Assembly: GCF_040702505.1 (NCBI RefSeq)
Contig: NZ_JBFBLC010000009.1
Span: 24,528-88,527 of the forward strand
DNA from: Terrabacter sp040702505
Lineage (GTDB): Bacteria > Actinomycetota > Actinomycetes > Actinomycetales > Dermatophilaceae
DNA length: 64,000 bases
Direction: 5' to 3'
Position 1 is the first letter of the stretch. Each line of letters starts with the position of its first letter. The notes under the pieces were generated by a model. It was given only the letters and a program-made list of their open reading frames with translations, was not told the DNA's origin and ran no database searches. Made by a program: the position numbers and the translations under genes. Below are positions 19,949 through 28,401 of this stretch, in pieces.

Positions 19949-20061
19949 TCGTTGATCACCGTCCGATGTGGGGGCCGACGCGGGCGGGGCGGTCCGAGAT
20001 TCCCGTCATGGACCACCCCGACCCCGTTCGGCCACCCCGATCATAAACTTATGCATGGCTC

Positions 20062-20090
20062 TTGTGCAATGCGTAGGTGTTGCGTAAGTT
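20062..20090 (+). promoter_or_regulatory. Probable whiB-family promoter
   Basis: TTGTGC (20062-20067) and TAAGTT (20085-20090) are separated by 17 bases, with a start site expected near 20097. The inverted repeat CATAA-AC-TTATG lies just upstream at 20042-20053 and could bind the divergent MerR-type regulator. Confidence 0.55.
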
Positions 20091-20148
20091 CTGCATCAGA
20101 TCGCCACTTGGCTGCATCGCAGGCTCCGCCCCACTCCAGGAGGAAGCA

Positions 20149-20430
20149 ATGACCATCACCCGCCTTCCGCGTCCCACGTACTCCTCCTACGAGTGGCAGG
20201 AGCAGGGCCGGTGCCGGACCAAGGCCGTCGAGCAGTTCTTCGCCGACGACCACGACCTCGACCAGCGCGAGCGCCGGGAGCAGACCGAGGCGGCGCGCAT
20301 GGTCTGCGGCGGCTGCCCGGTGCGGCAGCAGTGCCTCGACCACGCCCTGCGGGTGCCTGAGACCTTCGGGATCTGGGGCGGCACGACGCCCACCGAGCGC
20401 GCCCAGATGCTGTGGGACGTCGCCGGCTGA
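20149..20430 (+). CDS. WhiB-family iron-sulfur transcriptional regulator
   Basis: 93-residue Wbl protein, an actinobacterial regulator that binds a 4Fe-4S cluster and usually partners the primary sigma factor. Four cysteines are present: one in QGRCRTK (Cys20), then CGGCPVRQQC giving C-x2-C-x5-C. The turn motif reads GIWGGTTPTERAQML. The region after the first Cys (KAVEQFFADDHD) differs from the PELFFP pattern of WhiB1/WhiB2, so I do not assign a subclass. The ATG at 20149 has a strong GGAGGAAG ribosome binding site. It is divergent from the MerR/B12-type regulator. The stop lies inside the small palindrome CTGAGCG-AGT-CGCTCAG shared with the convergent neighbour. Confidence 0.92.
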   Translation: MTITRLPRPTYSSYEWQEQGRCRTKAVEQFFADDHDLDQRERREQTEAARMVCGGCPVRQQCLDHALRVPETFGIWGGTTPTERAQMLWDVAG

Positions 20431-20439
20431 GCGAGTCGC

Positions 20440-20970
20440 TCAGCGGACGGCGAGCGCGATCACCTCGGCGGTGGGCAGGCCCGCCAGGGCCGAGCCGTCG
20501 AGCAGCAGCTTCGCCCCGCGTACGCCGGCCCCCACCACGACGAGCCCCGCGGCCACGACCGCCTCGTCGACGAGGACGGGCCAGTCCGCGGGCAGCCCAA
20601 CGGGCGTGATGCCTCCCTGCTGCATCCCCGTGGCCTCCTGCGCCAGGGCCTGGTCCGCGAACGAGATCTTGCGCGCCCCCAGGTGCTTGCGCACGACACG
20701 GTTGATGTCCGCGCGGTCGGTGGCCAGCACCATGACGGCGGCGTGTGTCGTCGTCTCTCCGCGGCGCGCCTCCACGACGACGCAGTTCGCCGAGGCCTCG
20801 GGCGCCACGTCGTAGGCCTCGCAGAACGCCGCCGTGTCGGCGAGCGATGCGTCGATCGGCGCGACGCGGGCGCCGGGCACGTGTCCGAGCGCTGCCGCCA
20901 CCGGCGGCGCGAGCAGGTCGGGCCGCTCCGAGGCGGCCACCCATGTCAGGTTTCCTTCGGCACTGGGCAT
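20440..20970 (-). CDS. YbaK/EbsC-family aminoacyl-tRNA deacylase
   Basis: 176-residue cytoplasmic protein of the YbaK/ProX editing family, which hydrolyses mischarged tRNAs in trans. Family features are NCVVVEARRGETT, ADINRVVRKHLGARKISFAD with the conserved lysine, GMQQGGITPVGLP, and GAGVRGAKLLLDGSALAGL near the C-terminus. Start is the ATG at 20970 (MPSAEGNLTW); upstream sequence to 21048 reads as Arg-rich noise. It converges with the whiB-family gene; the two stops are only nine bases apart and lie in a common 17-base palindrome, so no separate terminator is visible. The tRNA species edited cannot be predicted. Confidence 0.85.
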   Translation of the reverse strand: MPSAEGNLTWVAASERPDLLAPPVAAALGHVPGARVAPIDASLADTAAFCEAYDVAPEASANCVVVEARRGETTTHAAVMVLATDRADINRVVRKHLGARKISFADQALAQEATGMQQGGITPVGLPADWPVLVDEAVVAAGLVVVGAGVRGAKLLLDGSALAGLPTAEVIALAVR

Positions 20971-21066
20971 GCCGAGAGCGTATGCCGCCCGCTGCCGTCC
21001 AGCGGAGCGCCCCGCCACCCGAGGGCGCCGATCAGGCCGCCCCTCCAACCCCGGGCCGCGCCCCGC

Positions 21067-22116
21067 TCAGCCCGCAAACTCGGCCACGACGGTGGCCGCC
21101 GGCACAGCCCGCGCCGCACGCCACCCGGTGCCGGCCCACAGGGCCAGCAGGTCGGAGCGGTCCGCCGCGGCCGACGCCCGGCGCAGCGGGACGGTCACGT
21201 GGTGGACCTCCGGGTAGGCGGCGGGTGCGTGCCCGTCGTGGCGGCGGACGAAGTCGGTCTCGAGACCGCGGGCGAGGCGGCCGGAGTAGGCCCGCGTCAC
21301 CGCGGTGCGCTGGTGGGCCGGGTCCGTCAGGGCGCGGCGGTAGGCCAGGCCCGTTCCCGCCTCGGGCGTCAGGAGCAGGGCCGTGCCCACCTGCACGGCG
21401 TTTGCCCCGGCGGCCCGCACCTCGGCGGCACGCTCGTGAGTGGCGATCCCGCCCGCGGCCACGACCGGCGCCTGCGTCTCCGCGCGCACGGCCACGACGA
21501 GGTCGACCAGGTCGAGGTCGCACGGCTGCTTCAACGGGTCCAGGGTGCCGCGGTGGCCACCGGCCTCCGCCCCCTGGACGCACAGGGCGTCGACGCCGGC
21601 GTCGAGGGCCGCCCGCGCCTCCTCCACGTCGGTGACCGTGGCGACGGTCTCGATCCCCGCGCGTCGCAGCTCACCGATGACCGCGGTGCTCGGCAGCCCG
21701 AACGTGAAGGACACCAGCGGGACCCGCTCGCGGACGACGAGGTCGAGCTTGCGCTCCCAGTCGTCGTCGTCGCCCGGACGCGGCTCCCCCGGCTCGGCCC
21801 CGAGCGAGCGGGCGTCGTCGGCCAGGAGGTCGCGGTAGGCCGCCACCGCCTGCGCCCGCTCCGTCCCGTCCAGCTCGCCCGGCCCCACGGCATACGCGTT
21901 CGCCTGGGCGGGGACGAAGAGGTTGACGCCGAACGGCCGTGAGGAGGCGTCCCAGACGTCCGCGATGGCGGCGGCCAGCTGAGGGGCGCTCAGGTAGCCG
22001 CCGGCGAGGATCCCCAGGCCACCCGCCTCCCCGACCGCGGCGACGAGCTCGGGGGTCGTCGGTCCCCCGGCCATCGGGGCGCCGACGACACCGGTCTCCA
22101 CCGACTGCAGCAGCAT
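21067..22116 (-). CDS. Nitronate monooxygenase family flavoprotein
   Basis: 349-residue FMN-dependent TIM-barrel enzyme of the 2-nitropropane dioxygenase family, which oxidises toxic alkyl nitronates. Motifs are GAPMAGGPTTPELVAAVGEAGGLGIL at the N-terminus, GVNLFVP (63-69), QGAEAGGHRG with the conserved His, VAAGGIATHERAAEVRAAGANAVQVGTALLLTPEAG with FMN phosphate contacts, and FSG-like RAYSGRLARGL. The ATG at 22116 lies 18 bases after the ABC-F stop, so the two are likely cotranscribed. Family members also include trans-2-enoyl reductases, so the activity is assigned at family level. Confidence 0.88.
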   Translation of the reverse strand: MLLQSVETGVVGAPMAGGPTTPELVAAVGEAGGLGILAGGYLSAPQLAAAIADVWDASSRPFGVNLFVPAQANAYAVGPGELDGTERAQAVAAYRDLLADDARSLGAEPGEPRPGDDDDWERKLDLVVRERVPLVSFTFGLPSTAVIGELRRAGIETVATVTDVEEARAALDAGVDALCVQGAEAGGHRGTLDPLKQPCDLDLVDLVVAVRAETQAPVVAAGGIATHERAAEVRAAGANAVQVGTALLLTPEAGTGLAYRRALTDPAHQRTAVTRAYSGRLARGLETDFVRRHDGHAPAAYPEVHHVTVPLRRASAAADRSDLLALWAGTGWRAARAVPAATVVAEFAG

Positions 22117-22134
22117 GGCCCGACGCTACTCCGG

Positions 22135-23826
22135 TCAGCGGGGGCGGACGACCCGTCCCTCGTCCCACACCGGCTCGTTCGACTCATAGACGCGCCCGTC
22201 GGCACCGAAGACGAGGAAGCGGTCGAAGCCGCGAGCGAACCACCGGTCGTGGGTGACCGCGACGACGGTGCCCTCGAACGCCTCGAGCCCCTCCTCGAGC
22301 GCCTCGGCCGACTGGAGGTCGAGGTTGTCGGTGGGCTCGTCGAGCAGCAGCATCGTGGCCCCCGACAGCTCGAGCAGCAGGATCTGGAACCGCGCCTGCT
22401 GACCGCCTGAGAGCGACTCGAACCGCTGCTCCCCCGACCGGGCCAGCTCGTAGCGGTCGAGCGCCCGCGCCGCCTGCTCCCTCGGCATCCCGTCGCGGTG
22501 CTCGTCGCCGCGGTGCAGGATCTCGAGGAGCGTGCGGCCCACGAGCGACGGGTGCTCGTGCGTCTGGGCGAACCAGCCCGGCCGGACGCGCGAGCCCAGG
22601 CGCACCGTGCCGGAGTGCTCCACCGGCACCGGGCGCACGTCGCCGACCGGCTGGTGCTCGCGCTCCGGGTCGGTGCCGCCCGATGCGAGCAGCCGCAGGA
22701 AGTGCGACTTGCCCGAGCCGTTGCTGCCGAGGATGGCCATGCGCTCGCCGTACCAGACCTCGAGGTCGAAGGGCTTCATCAGACCGGTCAGCTCGAGGCC
22801 GGTGGCCACGACCGCCCGCTTGGCCGTGCGGCCACCGGTCAGGCGCATCCGCACCGACTGCGTCATCGGCGTCTCCTCGGGCGGCCCCGCCTCCTCGAAC
22901 TTGGCGAGGCGAGTCTGCGCCGCCTGGTAGCGCGAGGCCATGCCGTCGTTGAACTTGGCCTTGACCTTCAGGGTCTGCACCAGCGTCTTGAGCTTGACGT
23001 GCTCCTCGTCCCAGCGCCGGCGCAGCTCCTCCAGTCGCGCGTTGCGGTCGGCGCGAGCCTGCGCATAGGTGCCGAAGCGGCCGGGGTGCACCCAGAGCGT
23101 GGCCCCGGCCGGCCCCGGCTCGAGCGTCGCGACCCTCGTGGCCACCCGGTCGAGCAGCTCGCGGTCGTGGCTGATGAAGAGCACCGTCTTCGGCGAGGCG
23201 ACGAGCGCCTCCTCGAGCCAGCGCTTCGTCGGCACGTCGAGGTAGTTGTCCGGCTCGTCGAGGAGCAGCACGTCCTCGGGCCCGCGCAGCAGCGCCTCGA
23301 GGACCAGGCGCTTCTGCTCGCCACCGGAGAGGGTCGTGACCTTGCGCCACTGGGCCTTCTCGTACGGCACGCCCAGCGCGGCGACCGTGCACTTGTCCCA
23401 GAGCGTCTCCTGCTCGTAGCCGCCGGCCTCGCCCCATTCGACGAGGGCGTGCGCGTACGCCATCTGGTCGGCCTCGGAGTCGCGCTCCATCATCAGCAGC
23501 TCGGTGCGGTCGACCTCCTCGGCGGCCGCACGCAGCCGTTCCGGGGCGACGGAGACCAGCAGGTCGCGCACCGTGGTGTCGTCGCGCACCTTGCCGATGA
23601 ACTGACGCATCACGCCGAGGCCACCCGAGCGGGTGACCGCGCCCTCGTGGGCTGCCAGGTCACCGGCGATGATCCGCGTCAGCGTCGTCTTGCCCGTGCC
23701 GTTCGGCCCGACGAGGGCGATCTTTGCCCCCTCACCGACCCGCAGCGAGACGTCGTTCAGCAGGGGCCTGCCGTCGGGCAGGCTGAAGGAGAGGGAGTTG
23801 ACATCGACGTGGCCCACGGCAGACAA
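22135..23826 (-). CDS. ABC-F family ATPase
   Basis: 563-residue soluble protein with two ATP-binding cassettes and no membrane segment, as in ABC-F translation factors that act at the ribosomal E site. The first cassette has GPNGTGKTT, LSGGEQKR and LLLDEPDNYLD; the second has GSNGSGKSH, LSGGQQAR and LLLDEPTDNLD. The linker between them (about 255-330) is charged and helical, with YQAAQTRLAKFEE. The start is taken as TTG at 23826; a GTG at 23817 is equally possible. Whether it protects ribosomes from antibiotics or has a housekeeping role is not visible. It is followed by the nitronate monooxygenase and preceded by truA. Confidence 0.9.
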   Translation of the reverse strand: MSAVGHVDVNSLSFSLPDGRPLLNDVSLRVGEGAKIALVGPNGTGKTTLTRIIAGDLAAHEGAVTRSGGLGVMRQFIGKVRDDTTVRDLLVSVAPERLRAAAEEVDRTELLMMERDSEADQMAYAHALVEWGEAGGYEQETLWDKCTVAALGVPYEKAQWRKVTTLSGGEQKRLVLEALLRGPEDVLLLDEPDNYLDVPTKRWLEEALVASPKTVLFISHDRELLDRVATRVATLEPGPAGATLWVHPGRFGTYAQARADRNARLEELRRRWDEEHVKLKTLVQTLKVKAKFNDGMASRYQAAQTRLAKFEEAGPPEETPMTQSVRMRLTGGRTAKRAVVATGLELTGLMKPFDLEVWYGERMAILGSNGSGKSHFLRLLASGGTDPEREHQPVGDVRPVPVEHSGTVRLGSRVRPGWFAQTHEHPSLVGRTLLEILHRGDEHRDGMPREQAARALDRYELARSGEQRFESLSGGQQARFQILLLELSGATMLLLDEPTDNLDLQSAEALEEGLEAFEGTVVAVTHDRWFARGFDRFLVFGADGRVYESNEPVWDEGRVVRPR

Positions 23827-23860
23827 GCCTGTCGTATGCCGTGGGCCCGCGTCACGCGGG

Positions 23861-24766
23861 TTATGCCTCCGTGCGCTCGGCCTCCGCCGGAGCCGCCGTG
23901 GTGACGGGAGCGCGACGGGCCCGGGTCATCACGGCGCGGTTCGCGAGCTCGGCGTCGTCGGGGTAGACGACCTCCTCCAGCGAGAGGCCGTGCGGCGGCA
24001 TGACGTGCAGGCCGGAACCGCGCTGCGCCCCCTCCTGGAGCCGGCGCGGCCAGTCACGGTCGCGGCGGCCCTCCCCCACCGGGACGACCGAGCCGACGAG
24101 CGAGCGCACCATGGAGTGGCAGAACGCGTCGGCGCGCACCGTGGCCTCGAGCACCCCGTCGGGCCCCCGGGTCCACGAGAAGTCGAGCAGCGTGCGGACG
24201 GTCGTGGCCCCCTCGCGCTGCTTGCAGAAGGCGGCGAAGTCGCGCAGCCCCACCAGCGCCCGCGACGCCTCGTCCATCGCCTCCACGTCGAGCGGCCGGC
24301 GCCACCAGACGGTTTCGTGCCGCCGAAGCGGGTCCCGGACGGCATCCGCGTCGGCGAGGCGGTAGAGGTAGCGCCGCTCGACCGCCGAGAAGCGCGCGTC
24401 GAAGCCCGGAGACGCGAGCTCGGCCCGGCGCACCACGATGTCGTGCGGGAGCACGCCGACGAGACGGCTGACGAGGGCGCGGCCGGGCTCACGGTCCGAC
24501 CGACCGGGCAGGGCGGCCCACGCGGCTGCGTCGAGGTCGACGTGGGCGACCTGGCCCCGAGCGTGCACCCCGGCGTCGGTGCGGCCGGCCACGGTCACGC
24601 GTACGGGCTCGGGGCTGCGCAGCACGGTGGACAGCCCTGTCGTGAGCTCGCCCTGGACGGTGCGGAGGGTCGGCTGGGCGGCCCAGCCGGAGAAGTCGGT
24701 GCCGTCGTAGGCGAGATCGAGCCGGACCCGGATCAGGGCCGTGTCGGACGGCTTCGGCTCGCTCAT
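23861..24766 (-). CDS. truA: tRNA pseudouridine synthase A
   Basis: 301-residue enzyme that makes pseudouridine at positions 38-40 of the tRNA anticodon arm. The catalytic Asp64 is in VAGRTDAGVHA, the N-terminal YDGTDFSGWA block is intact, and the C-terminal half has FAAFCKQ and FCHSMVRSLVGSVVPVGEG. The last 25 residues are an Ala/Arg/Glu tail. truA after rplQ is the usual actinobacterial order; a terminator hairpin lies between them here. Right after the truA stop, CCCGCG-TCA-CGCGGG (23846-23860) could be a weak terminator before the ABC-F gene. Confidence 0.95.
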   Translation of the reverse strand: MSEPKPSDTALIRVRLDLAYDGTDFSGWAAQPTLRTVQGELTTGLSTVLRSPEPVRVTVAGRTDAGVHARGQVAHVDLDAAAWAALPGRSDREPGRALVSRLVGVLPHDIVVRRAELASPGFDARFSAVERRYLYRLADADAVRDPLRRHETVWWRRPLDVEAMDEASRALVGLRDFAAFCKQREGATTVRTLLDFSWTRGPDGVLEATVRADAFCHSMVRSLVGSVVPVGEGRRDRDWPRRLQEGAQRGSGLHVMPPHGLSLEEVVYPDDAELANRAVMTRARRAPVTTAAPAEAERTEA

Positions 24767-24816
24767 GGCGCCCGAGCCTAACGGGCGACGGCCGCGGACG
24801 AGGCCCCGGGGAAAAG

Positions 24817-24856
24817 CGAAGAGCAGCCCGCCCCCAGGGGGACGGGCTGCTCTTCG
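24817..24856 (-). terminator. Intrinsic terminator of the alpha operon
   Basis: CGAAGAGCAGCCCG (24817-24830) pairs with CGGGCTGCTCTTCG (24843-24856), and the loop can extend the stem with CCCC/GGGG. On the minus strand it is followed by CTTTTCC. It starts 18 bases after the rplQ stop. Confidence 0.88.
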
Positions 24857-24873
24857 GCTGGGCCAGGCGTGGC

Positions 24874-25449
24874 TCAGGCCTCGGTCTTCTCGGCGCCGGC
24901 CTCGTCGGACGCAGCAGCGTCCTCGGTGGACTCGGTCGACTCGACAGCAGCCTCGTCGGCGGCCGGCTCGACGGCGGCGTCCTCGGCCGGGGTCTCGGCG
25001 GGCTCCTCGGCGGCAGGCTTGGCCTCGCTCTGCTTGGCAGCGCGCTTCGTGGCGGCCTCGGCCTCCTTGACCGTCGCCTTCTTGGCCGAGAGCGGCTCGC
25101 GGACGAGCTCGATGACGACCATGGGGGCGTTGTCACCCTTGCGGGCGCCGATCTTCGTGATGCGGGTGTAGCCGCCCTCGCGCGCCGCCATGTCGGGGGC
25201 GATCTCCGCGAAGAGACGGTGGACGACACCCTTGTCGCGCACGACCGTGAGGACGCGGCGGCGGGCGTGCAGGTCACCGCGCTTGGCGAAGGTGATCATG
25301 CGCTCGGCGAGCGGGCGCAGGCGCTTGGCCTTGGCCTCGGTCGTGGTGATCCGGTCGTTCTCGAAGAGCGACGTCGCGAGGTTGGCCAGGATCAGCCGCT
25401 CGTGGGCGGGGCCGCCACCGACGCGGGGACCCTTGGTGGGGGTGGGCAT
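24874..25449 (-). CDS. rplQ: 50S ribosomal protein L17 with long acidic tail
   Basis: 191 residues. L17 lies near the exit tunnel of the 50S subunit. The core (1-120) has MPTPTKGPRVGGGPAHERLILANLATSLFEN, KAKRLRPLAERMI and YTRITKIGARKGDNAPMVVIELV. Residues from about 125 form a low-complexity tail of Ala, Glu, Lys and Ser repeats. The core alone matches the typical 120-130 residues, so the tail is an extension of about 65 residues, a pattern frequent in actinobacteria. Last gene of the alpha operon, 71 bases after rpoA and just before a terminator. Confidence 0.96.
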   Translation of the reverse strand: MPTPTKGPRVGGGPAHERLILANLATSLFENDRITTTEAKAKRLRPLAERMITFAKRGDLHARRRVLTVVRDKGVVHRLFAEIAPDMAAREGGYTRITKIGARKGDNAPMVVIELVREPLSAKKATVKEAEAATKRAAKQSEAKPAAEEPAETPAEDAAVEPAADEAAVESTESTEDAAASDEAGAEKTEA

Positions 25450-25520
25450 TTCGTTTCTCCTAGAAGTCCGACCAGGCCGTTCTCGAGCGGTGTGCCGAGG
25501 GCTCGGTCAAGAAAGGTTGG

Positions 25521-26552
25521 TCAGAGACGCTCGTCCTCGACGAACGACTGGTCGTCGTCGTCGCTGTAGTCATCGTCGCCGTAGCCGTCGACCAGGGCCG
25601 ACGGGTCGAATCCGGGCGGGCTGTCCTTGAGGGCCAGACCCATGCCGACGAGCTTGGCCTTGACCTCGTCGATCGACTTCGCACCGAAGTTGCGGATGTC
25701 GAGCAGGTCGGCCTCGCTGCGACCCACGAGCTCACCCACGGTGTGGATGCCCTCGCGCTTGAGGCAGTTGTAGGAACGAACGGTGAGGTCCAGGTCCTCG
25801 ATCGGCAGGGCGAGGTCCGCAGCGAGCGCGGCGTCCGTCGGCGACGGGCCCATGTCGATGCCCTCGGCCTCGACGTTGAGCTCGCGGGCCAGGCCGAAGA
25901 GCTCGACCAGCGTCTTGCCGGCCGAGGCCATGGCGTCGCGCGGGGTCATCGAGTTCTTGGTCTCGACGTCGACGATGAGCTTGTCGAAGTCGGTGCGCTG
26001 CTCGACACGGGTGGCCTCGACCTTGTAGGTCACGGTCAGCACCGGGCTGTAGATCGAGTCGACCGGGATGCGGCCGATCTCCTGGTCACCGGACTTGTTC
26101 TGCTGCGCCGAGACGTAGCCGCGGCCACGCTCCACGGTCAGCTCCATCTCGAGCTTGCCCTTGTCGTTCAGCGTCGCGATGTGCAGGTCGGGGTTGTGCA
26201 CCTCGACACCCGCCGGCGGCGTGATGTCGGCGGCGGTGACCGCACCCGGACCCTGCTTGCGCAGGTACATGACGACCGGCTCGTCGTGCTCCGAGGAGAC
26301 GACGAGGCCCTTGATGTTGAGGATCATCTCGGTGACGTCCTCCTTCACGCCCGGAACGGTCGTGAACTCGTGGAGCACGCCGTCGATGCGGATGGAGGTG
26401 ACTGCCGCGCCCGGGATGCTCGAGAGCAGGGTGCGACGCATGGAGTTGCCGAGCGTGTAGCCGAAGCCGGGCTCGAGCGGCTCGATGGTGAAGCGGCTGC
26501 GGTTGCCCGCGACGACCTCTTCGGAGAGCACGGGACGCTGTGCGATGAGCAC
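25521..26552 (-). CDS. rpoA: DNA-directed RNA polymerase subunit alpha
   Basis: 343 residues. The N-terminal domain (1-235) dimerises and scaffolds the polymerase; EPLEPGFGYTLGNSMRRTLLSSIPG is the signature. The C-terminal domain (about 250-315) binds UP elements and activators, with SYNCLKREGIHTVGELVGRSEADLLDIRNFGAKSIDEV. The last 20 residues are strongly acidic (GDDDYSDDDDQ). The start is a GTG at 26552 behind GGAAGG. A 157-base gap to rpsD contains a perfect GTATGCCG-family hairpin, so rpsD and rpoA may differ in expression. Confidence 0.97.
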   Translation of the reverse strand: MLIAQRPVLSEEVVAGNRSRFTIEPLEPGFGYTLGNSMRRTLLSSIPGAAVTSIRIDGVLHEFTTVPGVKEDVTEMILNIKGLVVSSEHDEPVVMYLRKQGPGAVTAADITPPAGVEVHNPDLHIATLNDKGKLEMELTVERGRGYVSAQQNKSGDQEIGRIPVDSIYSPVLTVTYKVEATRVEQRTDFDKLIVDVETKNSMTPRDAMASAGKTLVELFGLARELNVEAEGIDMGPSPTDAALAADLALPIEDLDLTVRSYNCLKREGIHTVGELVGRSEADLLDIRNFGAKSIDEVKAKLVGMGLALKDSPPGFDPSALVDGYGDDDYSDDDDQSFVEDERL

Positions 26553-26666
26553 TGTTCATTTCCTTCCCACGGGCGACCGCCATATGACGCCTCGTGACAC
26601 TGCCCGGTCGTGACCCGGGCGGGCCGGTCCGCCTCTGTCTGCGAACGCGGCCCCACGCACAAGGGG

Positions 26667-26702
26667 GGCGTATGCCGTCCGGCGGACCAGACGGCATACG
26701 CC
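26667..26702 (-). repeat. GTATGCCG-N14-CGGCATAC hairpin between rpsD and rpoA
   Basis: Arms 26667-26679 and 26690-26702 pair perfectly over 13 bp. In mRNA sense the 14-base inner part can add pairs and leaves a loop with core GTCCGC. It begins nine bases after the rpsD stop. Same octamers, same 14-base spacing and same loop position as the hairpins after rpsG and rpoB. Confidence 0.85.
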
Positions 26703-26710
26703 GCCTTGCA

Positions 26711-27319
26711 TCAGTTCTTCGAGTAGAGCTCGACGATCAGCTGCTCGGTGAGCTGCGAGTCGATCTGCGCGCGCACCGGGAGCTGGTGGATGAGGATCTG
26801 CAGCGAGCCCTCGACGACCTGCATCCAGGCCGGCACGGGACGCTCGCCGAACGTCTGGCGGGCCAGCTCGAACGGGAAGCTCTCGACGGACTGCTTGCGG
26901 ACCGTGATGATGTCGTACTGCTCGACGCGGTAGCTCGGGACGTCGACGCGCACGCCGTTGACCTCGAAGTGGCCGTGCGTGACGAGCTGACGGGCGTGAC
27001 GGCGCGTGCGGGCCAGGCCCGCGCGGTAGATCACGTTGTCGAGGCGCGACTCGAGGATCTGGAGGAGGTTCTCACCGGTCTTGCCGGGGCGCTTCGCCGC
27101 TTCCTTGTAGTAGCGGACGAACTGCTTCTCCATGACGCCGTACTGGAAACGCGCACGCTGCTTCTCCTGAAGCTGCGTGAGGTACTCCTTCTCCTGGATC
27201 CGGCGACGGCCGTGCTGGCCGGGCGGGAAGGGACGGAGCTCGAAGTTCTTGTCGCCGCCGACGAGGTCCATCTTGAGGCGGCGGGACTTCTTGGTGATCG
27301 GGCCGGTGTAACGAGCCAT
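26711..27319 (-). CDS. rpsD: 30S ribosomal protein S4 (zinc-free form)
   Basis: 202 residues. S4 nucleates assembly of the 30S body and lines the mRNA entry channel. MARYTGPITKKSRRLKMDL, GENLLQILESRLDNVIYRAG, the S4 RNA-binding fold (RRHARQLVTHGHFEVNGVRVDVPSYRV) and the terminal VELYSKN are present. There are no cysteines at all, so this is the C-minus form without the N-terminal zinc site found in many bacteria. It lies 32 bases after rpsK. Confidence 0.97.
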   Translation of the reverse strand: MARYTGPITKKSRRLKMDLVGGDKNFELRPFPPGQHGRRRIQEKEYLTQLQEKQRARFQYGVMEKQFVRYYKEAAKRPGKTGENLLQILESRLDNVIYRAGLARTRRHARQLVTHGHFEVNGVRVDVPSYRVEQYDIITVRKQSVESFPFELARQTFGERPVPAWMQVVEGSLQILIHQLPVRAQIDSQLTEQLIVELYSKN

Positions 27320-27351
27320 GTGTCTAGTTCTCTCTCTCGCTCAGGGCCGGA

Positions 27352-27747
27352 TCAGACGCGACGGCGCTTGGGCGGGCGGACACCGTTGTGCGGCGTGGGC
27401 GTGACGTCGCTGATCGCGCCGACCTCGAGGCCGGTGGCCGTGAGGGAGCGGATCGCCGTCTCGCGGCCCGAGCCCGGGCCCTTGACGAAGACGTCGACCT
27501 TGCGCATGCCGTGCTCCATGGCGCGGCGGGCAGCAGCCTCGGCAGCCATCTGGGCTGCGAACGGGGTGGACTTGCGGGAGCCCTTGAAGCCGACCTGGCC
27601 GGCAGACGCCCACGAGATCACGGCGCCGGTGGGGTCCGTGATCGAGATGATCGTGTTGTTGAACGTGCTCTTGATGTGAGCGTGCCCGTGGGCGACGTTC
27701 TTCTTCTCCTTGCGACGAACCTTCGTCACGCGAGCCTTGGGAGGCAA
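27352..27747 (-). CDS. rpsK: 30S ribosomal protein S11
   Basis: 131 residues. S11 forms part of the 30S platform next to the mRNA exit. Signatures are HGHAHIKSTFNNTIISITDPTG, GFKGSRKSTPFAAQMAAE, VFVKGPGSGRETAIRSL and the basic end NGVRPPKRRRV. The start is a TTG at 27747 with AGGAGAAAAA directly upstream, giving (M)PPKARVTKVRR. Part of the alpha operon, 57 bases after rpsM. Confidence 0.97.
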   Translation of the reverse strand: MPPKARVTKVRRKEKKNVAHGHAHIKSTFNNTIISITDPTGAVISWASAGQVGFKGSRKSTPFAAQMAAEAAARRAMEHGMRKVDVFVKGPGSGRETAIRSLTATGLEVGAISDVTPTPHNGVRPPKRRRV

Positions 27748-27804
27748 TTTTTCTCCTACGTCAGAACTGAATGTCGGTGAGACGTGATCGCAGCGCGATC
27801 AACG

Positions 27805-28179
27805 TCAGCGGGCCTTCTTCTTGCCGGCCACGGTGCGCTTCGGGCCCTTGCGGGTGCGCGCGTTGGTCTTGGTGCGCTGACCGCGCACGGGCAGACCACG
27901 ACGGTGACGAAGACCCTCGTAGGAGCCGATCTCGACCTTGCGGCGGATGTCGGCCTGCACCTCACGGCGAAGGTCACCCTCGAGGCGGTAGTTGCCCTCG
28001 AGGAAGTCACGAAGCGCAACGAGCTCGGCCTCACCGAGGTCCTTGACGCGGGTGTTGGGGTTGACGCCGGTGGCAACCAGCGCCTCCTTGGAACGGGTGC
28101 GACCGACACCGAAGATGTAGGTCAGTGCGACCTCGACGCGCTTCTCGCGCGGAAGGTCGACTCCAACAAGACGAGCCAT
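27805..28179 (-). CDS. rpsM: 30S ribosomal protein S13
   Basis: 124 residues, family length. S13 sits at the top of the 30S head and contacts the 50S subunit and P-site tRNA. Blocks are MARLVGVDLPREKRVEVALTYIFGVGRTRS, LRREVQADIRRKVEIGSYEGLRHRRGLPVRGQRTKTNARTRKGP cut here into its helix and Arg-rich tail, ending AGKKKAR. The ATG at 28179 is preceded by AGGAGA; in-frame sequence upstream to 28251 is not conserved. The 222-base gap to rpmJ holds no gene that I can support. Confidence 0.96.
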   Translation of the reverse strand: MARLVGVDLPREKRVEVALTYIFGVGRTRSKEALVATGVNPNTRVKDLGEAELVALRDFLEGNYRLEGDLRREVQADIRRKVEIGSYEGLRHRRGLPVRGQRTKTNARTRKGPKRTVAGKKKAR

Positions 28180-28401
28180 GTTGGGTTGTCTCCTGATTTC
28201 TGTTTCGCGGAGGTCTGGAGCAGTCACCGATCCGGGGTCACGGCCCGCCACTCAGAAGGACGGGCCACCGGTCCCCGGCCTCCGTGCCGGGGGTGACGTC
28301 CTGCGCCGACACGACGGTCGGTCATCAGGGGCCGGGTGCTGCTTTTCTTCACTTTTTCGCGTGCTGTCGAAGGCTGTCGACGGCGAGGGTGGTGGCTCTG
28401 C

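Noticed and set aside
22135..23826. ABC-F protein as an antibiotic resistance gene
   Set aside because: Both cassettes are intact, but nothing in the linker or context separates a resistance factor from a housekeeping ABC-F.
9699..23826. A biosynthetic or defence gene cluster in the accessory block
   Set aside because: The genes are small independent units on both strands with separate promoters and terminators; no nuclease, helicase, methyltransferase, toxin pair or assembly-line enzyme is present.
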